A stretch of DNA of 7,533 bases from Acidimicrobiaceae bacterium (GTDB lineage Bacteria > Actinomycetota > Acidimicrobiia > Acidimicrobiales > MedAcidi-G1): the NCBI GenBank assembly GCA_002714485.1, contig PAXM01000048.1, positions 35,281 to 42,813 of the forward strand. The letters are read 5' to 3'. Below the pieces are notes generated by a model. That model saw only the letters and a list, made by a program, of their open reading frames with translations, had not been told where the DNA came from and made no database searches. Shown piece by piece: positions 4,573 to 7,533 of the stretch. The position numbers were made by a program, and so were the translations under genes. The stretch's first letter is position 1. The number at the start of each line of letters is the position of its first letter.

Positions 4573-6390
4573 ATGTCGGAGATTTCGAGTCATGTACCGA
4601 TGGCAAACGTGCCTGTAGCAGCGCCACCCGAGATCTCAAAGCTGCCACCACGTGAGTGGATGAAGGAGAACCTCTTCTCGAGTCCGTTCAACTCCGTACT
4701 GACGGTCGCCACCACGATCTTCCTGCTGGCTGTCTTTCGAGGTCTCCTGTCGTTCATCTTCAATCCGATCCGGCAGTGGGACAGCACGGCCACCAATCTG
4801 CAGTTGTTCATGACCCGGGCGTATCCCGACGAGCAATACATCCGAATCTGGTTCTGCGTCGCTGTCATCCTCATCCTCACTGGCGTGTCGATGGCTGTGT
4901 GGCGAGCCGGCTCGACGATGCCGGTAGCGACTCTCGGGCACAAGCTCATGGGCGCCGGTGCCTTCCTCGCTCTCCTCGCCCTCCTCGCTCCGTTCAGTGC
5001 ATCGGCCACCATCCAGTGGCTAGCCGCCGCAGTGGCTGTGGCTGCCGTCGGCGAGGCCGTCCGTCGCTTTGCCGGAAGAGGCGGAACCGATCGAACGGTC
5101 AGCACGCTGACGGTATTGGTCGTTACTCTCGCTGGGCTGGTGGCCTCGTTGTGGGTGGTCCCATATGGCCACCACAGCTACATCGCCAAGCGGGTGCCAA
5201 GGGTGTTGGCCGAACCGGGCACTGTGGCGTTGACCACCAAGTTGCCGTGGACGATCATGCTGATGATCGTCGTGGCGGCGTACTTCGCGGGACGCCTGAT
5301 GCGGGATCGCCTACCGGCCAATCCGATCCGAGCCGCCCTCGTGGTGCTGTGGCTATTGGCGCCGTTCTTCCTTGTCTACCTGGTGCTGCGGGACCCGGAC
5401 TTCGACATGGGCCACGTGTTCAGCACCGACCTGCCCATCTTCATCGCCTATGCGGTCGGCGGCGCAGCTCTGCTCTCGTGGCTCACCCGCCCGTCGACCG
5501 GCGAGACCGGCCGAATCGTCGCCGTGCTGGTCCTGGTAGCGGGCTTCTGCACGTTCTTGACCCCCATGCGACAGGTCGTGCGACTCGACATGCTCTTGCT
5601 GGCCGTCTTCGCCCTGGCGGCACCGACGTTCGCCGGTGGACCCCGGGCCCGGAGGCGCTACATCTTTGGTTGGTTGGGCGTCTTGGGCGTGATGTCGTGG
5701 CTGATCACCTCGATCAACACCCCATCAACCGTGACGGTCCCTGGGGGTTTCTTCATCGGTGGCTTCTCGATCACCCTGTTTGTGGCGGTGATAGCCCTCG
5801 TAATCTCGTTTCCCCTCGGAATCGCCCTGGCTCTGGCTCGCACGTCGAGCATGCCCATCTTCCGGCAGTTGGCAACAGGGTTCATCGAGGTTGTGCGGGG
5901 CGTTCCGCTGATCACGGTCCTGATCTTCTTCTCGATCATGGTGCCGCTCTTCCTCCCCAGGGGAATGCACCTAGGCGAAGTCGCCGCTGTGGTCATTGGC
6001 TACGTCCTGTTCTCTTCGGCCTACCTTGCCGAGAACGTGCGGGGTGGACTGCAGTCGGTCACTAGGGGCCAGCACGAGGCGGCCGAGGCGGTCGGAATGA
6101 CCACTGCCCAAAAGACAGTGTTCATCGTCCTACCCCAGGCGCTTCGGGTTTCGATCCCGCCGTTGGTGGGACACTGCATCGGAGTGTTCAAGGAGACTTC
6201 GCTGCTGGCCATCATCGGAGTGTTCGACCTGCTCTACATCGGGCGAATCGTGATTCCCGGCCAGACCGAGTTCATGGGCAGCACTAGGGAAAGCCTCCTC
6301 TTCGTGTCTGTGATCTACTGGATCTTCGCCTATCAAATGTCCAAGGCCAGCCAGCGCCTCGAACGGCGCACCGGGCTGGGCGAGCGCTAG
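4573..6390 (+). CDS. aapM: General L-amino-acid ABC transporter permease, strongly enlarged AapM-type subunit
   Basis: The second permease subunit, partner of AapQ. The C-terminal part (about residues 395-600) is a typical AapM permease domain: 'FIEVVRGVPLITVL' (437-450), 'SAYLAENVRGGLQ' (482-494), the EAA loop 'EAAEAVGM' (Glu502, Gly508), 'LPQALRVSIPP', 'GVFKETSLLAIIGVFDLL' and 'YWIFAYQMSKASQRLER'. The N-terminus ('REWMKENLFSS', 27-37, then a helix at 41-63) also fits AapM. Between them, roughly 110-385, lie about nine hydrophobic segments (near 124-140, 146-160, 176-196, 224-241, 251-272, 287-304, 313-329, 338-354, 363-381), where classical AapM/YhdY (about 365-385 residues in total) has far fewer. 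Total length here is 605. The start directly follows the aapQ stop, with GGAG at 4563-4566 inside the aapQ end acting as ribosome binding site. Aap permease identity is firm; the role of the extra segments is unknown. Confidence 0.92.
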   Translation: MSEISSHVPMANVPVAAPPEISKLPPREWMKENLFSSPFNSVLTVATTIFLLAVFRGLLSFIFNPIRQWDSTATNLQLFMTRAYPDEQYIRIWFCVAVILILTGVSMAVWRAGSTMPVATLGHKLMGAGAFLALLALLAPFSASATIQWLAAAVAVAAVGEAVRRFAGRGGTDRTVSTLTVLVVTLAGLVASLWVVPYGHHSYIAKRVPRVLAEPGTVALTTKLPWTIMLMIVVAAYFAGRLMRDRLPANPIRAALVVLWLLAPFFLVYLVLRDPDFDMGHVFSTDLPIFIAYAVGGAALLSWLTRPSTGETGRIVAVLVLVAGFCTFLTPMRQVVRLDMLLLAVFALAAPTFAGGPRARRRYIFGWLGVLGVMSWLITSINTPSTVTVPGGFFIGGFSITLFVAVIALVISFPLGIALALARTSSMPIFRQLATGFIEVVRGVPLITVLIFFSIMVPLFLPRGMHLGEVAAVVIGYVLFSSAYLAENVRGGLQSVTRGQHEAAEAVGMTTAQKTVFIVLPQALRVSIPPLVGHCIGVFKETSLLAIIGVFDLLYIGRIVIPGQTEFMGSTRESLLFVSVIYWIFAYQMSKASQRLERRTGLGER

Positions 6391-6420
6391 CGGTCTCCCG
6401 GAGGCCTTCGAGGTGATGTC

Positions 6421-7209
6421 ATGACCGATGCAACAGCAGCCGAACCGACCGGTGGCCAGACCCGGGACCTGTCCGGGGCTCGCGACATGATCGTGTGCGA
6501 GGGCGTATCGAAGTGGTATGGCGACTTCCAGGCCCTCGACAAGGTGTCGGCCACCATCAAGGAGCAGGAGGTCGTCGTGGTGCTCGGACCCTCGGGCTCG
6601 GGGAAGTCGACATGGATCCGATGCATCAACCGCCTTGAGATCCACCAGGAGGGCCGAATCGTCGTTGACGACGTGGAACTCACCAATGACCTGCGAAACA
6701 TCGAGAAGGTGCGATCCGAAGTCGGGATGGTGTTCCAGCAGTTCAACCTCTTCCCGCACCTGACCATTCTCGACAACGTAACTCTGGCTCCCATCTGGGT
6801 GCGGAAAAAGCCGCGGGCCGAAGCCGAATCCCAGGCCATGTCTCTACTCGAACGGGTTGGCATCCCCGAACAGGCCCACAAGTACCCAGGTCAACTGTCG
6901 GGAGGACAGCAACAGCGGGTGGCAATCGCCAGGGCCTTGGCTATGGAGCCACGGATCATGCTGTTCGACGAGCCAACCTCGGCCCTCGACCCAGAGATGA
7001 TCAAGGAGGTGCTGGACGTCATGAAGTCATTGGCCCTCTCCGGGATGACCATGATGGTCGTAACCCATGAGATGGGTTTCGCCAAGGAGGTAGCCGACCG
7101 GCTCTTCTTCATGGAGGGTGGCCAGATCGTCGAACAGAATACGACGGACCTGTTCTTCTCGAACCCGACCGAGGATCGCACCAAACTGTTCCTGTCGCAG
7201 ATCCTGTAG
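6421..7209 (+). CDS. aapP: General L-amino-acid ABC transporter, ATP-binding subunit
   Basis: A 262-residue cytoplasmic ATPase whose dimer powers amino-acid import through AapQ/AapM. All nucleotide-binding motifs are intact: Walker A 'GPSGSGKST' (56-64), Q-loop 'FQQFNLFPH' with Gln106, ABC signature 'LSGGQQQR' (159-166), Walker B 'IMLFDEP' with Asp183 and catalytic Glu184, D-loop 'SALD' (187-190) and switch His216 in 'VTHEMGF'. 'SKWYGDFQAL' near residue 30 and 'RCINRLE' after Walker A are typical of polar amino-acid ATPases (GlnQ/HisP/AapP group). The start at ATG 6421 has AGGTGA (6411-6416) close upstream; it gives about 20 more N-terminal residues than the conserved domain needs, so Met23 (ATG 6487) is possible but less likely. 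It follows aapM by 30 bases and ends the operon. No C-terminal regulatory domain is present. Confidence 0.97.
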   Translation: MTDATAAEPTGGQTRDLSGARDMIVCEGVSKWYGDFQALDKVSATIKEQEVVVVLGPSGSGKSTWIRCINRLEIHQEGRIVVDDVELTNDLRNIEKVRSEVGMVFQQFNLFPHLTILDNVTLAPIWVRKKPRAEAESQAMSLLERVGIPEQAHKYPGQLSGGQQQRVAIARALAMEPRIMLFDEPTSALDPEMIKEVLDVMKSLALSGMTMMVVTHEMGFAKEVADRLFFMEGGQIVEQNTTDLFFSNPTEDRTKLFLSQIL

Positions 7210-7217
7210 TTCTCGAG

Positions 7218-7254
7218 TCGGCCTCGCCGCTCCGGTTCCCGATCACGGGGCCGA
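7218..7254 (+). terminator. Weak hairpin after aapP in the convergent gap
   Basis: TCGGCCTC (7218-7225) can pair with GGGGCCGA (7247-7254), 8 pairs including one G-U, around a long 21-base loop. It starts 9 bases after the aapP stop and overlaps the 3' end of the opposing ORF. No T-run follows on either strand. It could serve as a modest bidirectional terminator between convergent genes, but the evidence is thin. Confidence 0.3.
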
Positions 7255-7533
7255 GGGAAATTGGATTGAGTTGCTGAAGCGTCCAGCAACCACTGCACCG
7301 TCCTGAACGACGGTGTAGATCCGGGGTCGCCTGTCGCTGACGTCGAGGTCGAATCCGTCCCAGATGACCAGGTCGGCGAGTTTGCCGATCTGGATGGTGC
7401 CGAGCCCGTCAGACACGCCTAGGAAGTCGACCCACACCGACTCGGGGCCATCGGACCGCCAGTAGGCCCGATGAAACCCCCGCCTCGTGTCGGCCTTCCC
7501 TCTCGACCTCTGCGGAGGACGAACCCCCGACAT
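7243..7533 (-). CDS. Amidohydrolase-family protein, C-terminal end (truncated by window edge, possibly degenerate)
   Basis: On the minus strand, a 96-codon open frame ends at TGA (7243-7245). The part translated from 7401 to 7354, 'GTIQIGKLADLVIWDG', followed by 'RIYTVVQDGAVVAGR', is the recognisable C-terminal beta-sandwich of metal-dependent amidohydrolases, a family that includes imidazolonepropionase, dihydroorotase and cytosine or adenine deaminase relatives. 'FLGVSDGLGT' just before it also fits. The 35 or so residues further upstream are Arg/Gly-rich and lack the usual '(A/V)T.NPA' helix, and I found no better match in the other two minus frames. The last three bases of the window happen to read ATG in this frame; most likely the gene continues beyond the edge, but a short remnant cannot be excluded. 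The metal-binding barrel is not in view, so substrate and activity are unknown. Confidence 0.6.
   Translation of the reverse strand: MSGVRPPQRSRGKADTRRGFHRAYWRSDGPESVWVDFLGVSDGLGTIQIGKLADLVIWDGFDLDVSDRRPRIYTVVQDGAVVAGRFSNSIQFPSAP

Noticed and set aside
4012..4593. 193-codon minus-strand open frame opposite the aapQ 3' half
   Set aside because: Low-complexity His/Gly/Arg/Glu composition, no recognisable motif, and it lies wholly over conserved aapQ coding sequence.
4656..6065. 469-codon open frame overlapping aapM in another forward frame
   Set aside because: Its product is Arg/Gly/His/Pro-rich with no family resemblance, the usual by-product of high G+C third positions in the real aapM frame.
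6130..6759. 209-codon minus-strand open frame across the aapM-aapP junction
   Set aside because: It mirrors conserved permease and ATPase codons, including those of Walker A; no start context and no family match.

Overview
The window is GC-rich, gene-dense bacterial DNA (roughly 60% G+C by eye, strong G/C preference at third codon positions). It most likely comes from an actinobacterium, and I would guess a class Acidimicrobiia-like lineage. Three things suggest this. The binding protein is a lipoprotein with a 'CGSDSDGDD' start followed by an Ala/Pro/Thr linker, a style common in that group. The carbonic anhydrase closely resembles the mycobacterial Rv1284 type. Several genes have weak or no Shine-Dalgarno sequence. 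The taxonomic call is inference from sequence style, not from a marker gene.

Layout. Bases 1-261 are the 3' end of an acyl-CoA synthetase gene entering from the left. A small integral membrane protein of the DUF2238/YjdF type follows (323-904), then a beta-class carbonic anhydrase (1000-1512). All three are on the + strand, but their functions are not visibly linked. Bases 1513-1757 contain no gene. They hold an AT-rich -10-like site and then a run of potential RNA hairpins that ends on the ribosome binding site of the next gene.

The main content is a complete ABC importer of the general L-amino-acid (Aap) type in the order aapJ-aapQ-aapM-aapP (1758-7209). AapJ is a lipid-anchored binding protein, AapQ and AapM are the two membrane permeases, and AapP is the ATPase. 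The last three genes are tightly packed: aapQ and aapM abut with no spacer, and aapM and aapP are 30 bases apart. aapJ is separated from aapQ by 172 bases containing a 20-pair hairpin, which suggests the binding protein is made in excess over the membrane complex. The machinery looks intact: both permeases have the cytoplasmic EAA loop, and AapP has every nucleotide-binding motif.

At the right edge, on the - strand and converging on aapP, is a partial ORF (7243-7533) with the C-terminal signature of an amidohydrolase-family enzyme.

The most unusual points are: (1) both permeases are much longer than classical AapQ/AapM because of extra membrane segments, and AapQ may carry an internal tandem duplication; (2) the aapJ leader appears heavily structured, with its Shine-Dalgarno sequence buried in a hairpin; (3) the aapJ-aapQ gap contains a strong hairpin and a second, operator-like inverted repeat. 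I see no CRISPR array, tRNA, rRNA, insertion sequence or phage gene. No wholly new multi-gene system is evident.
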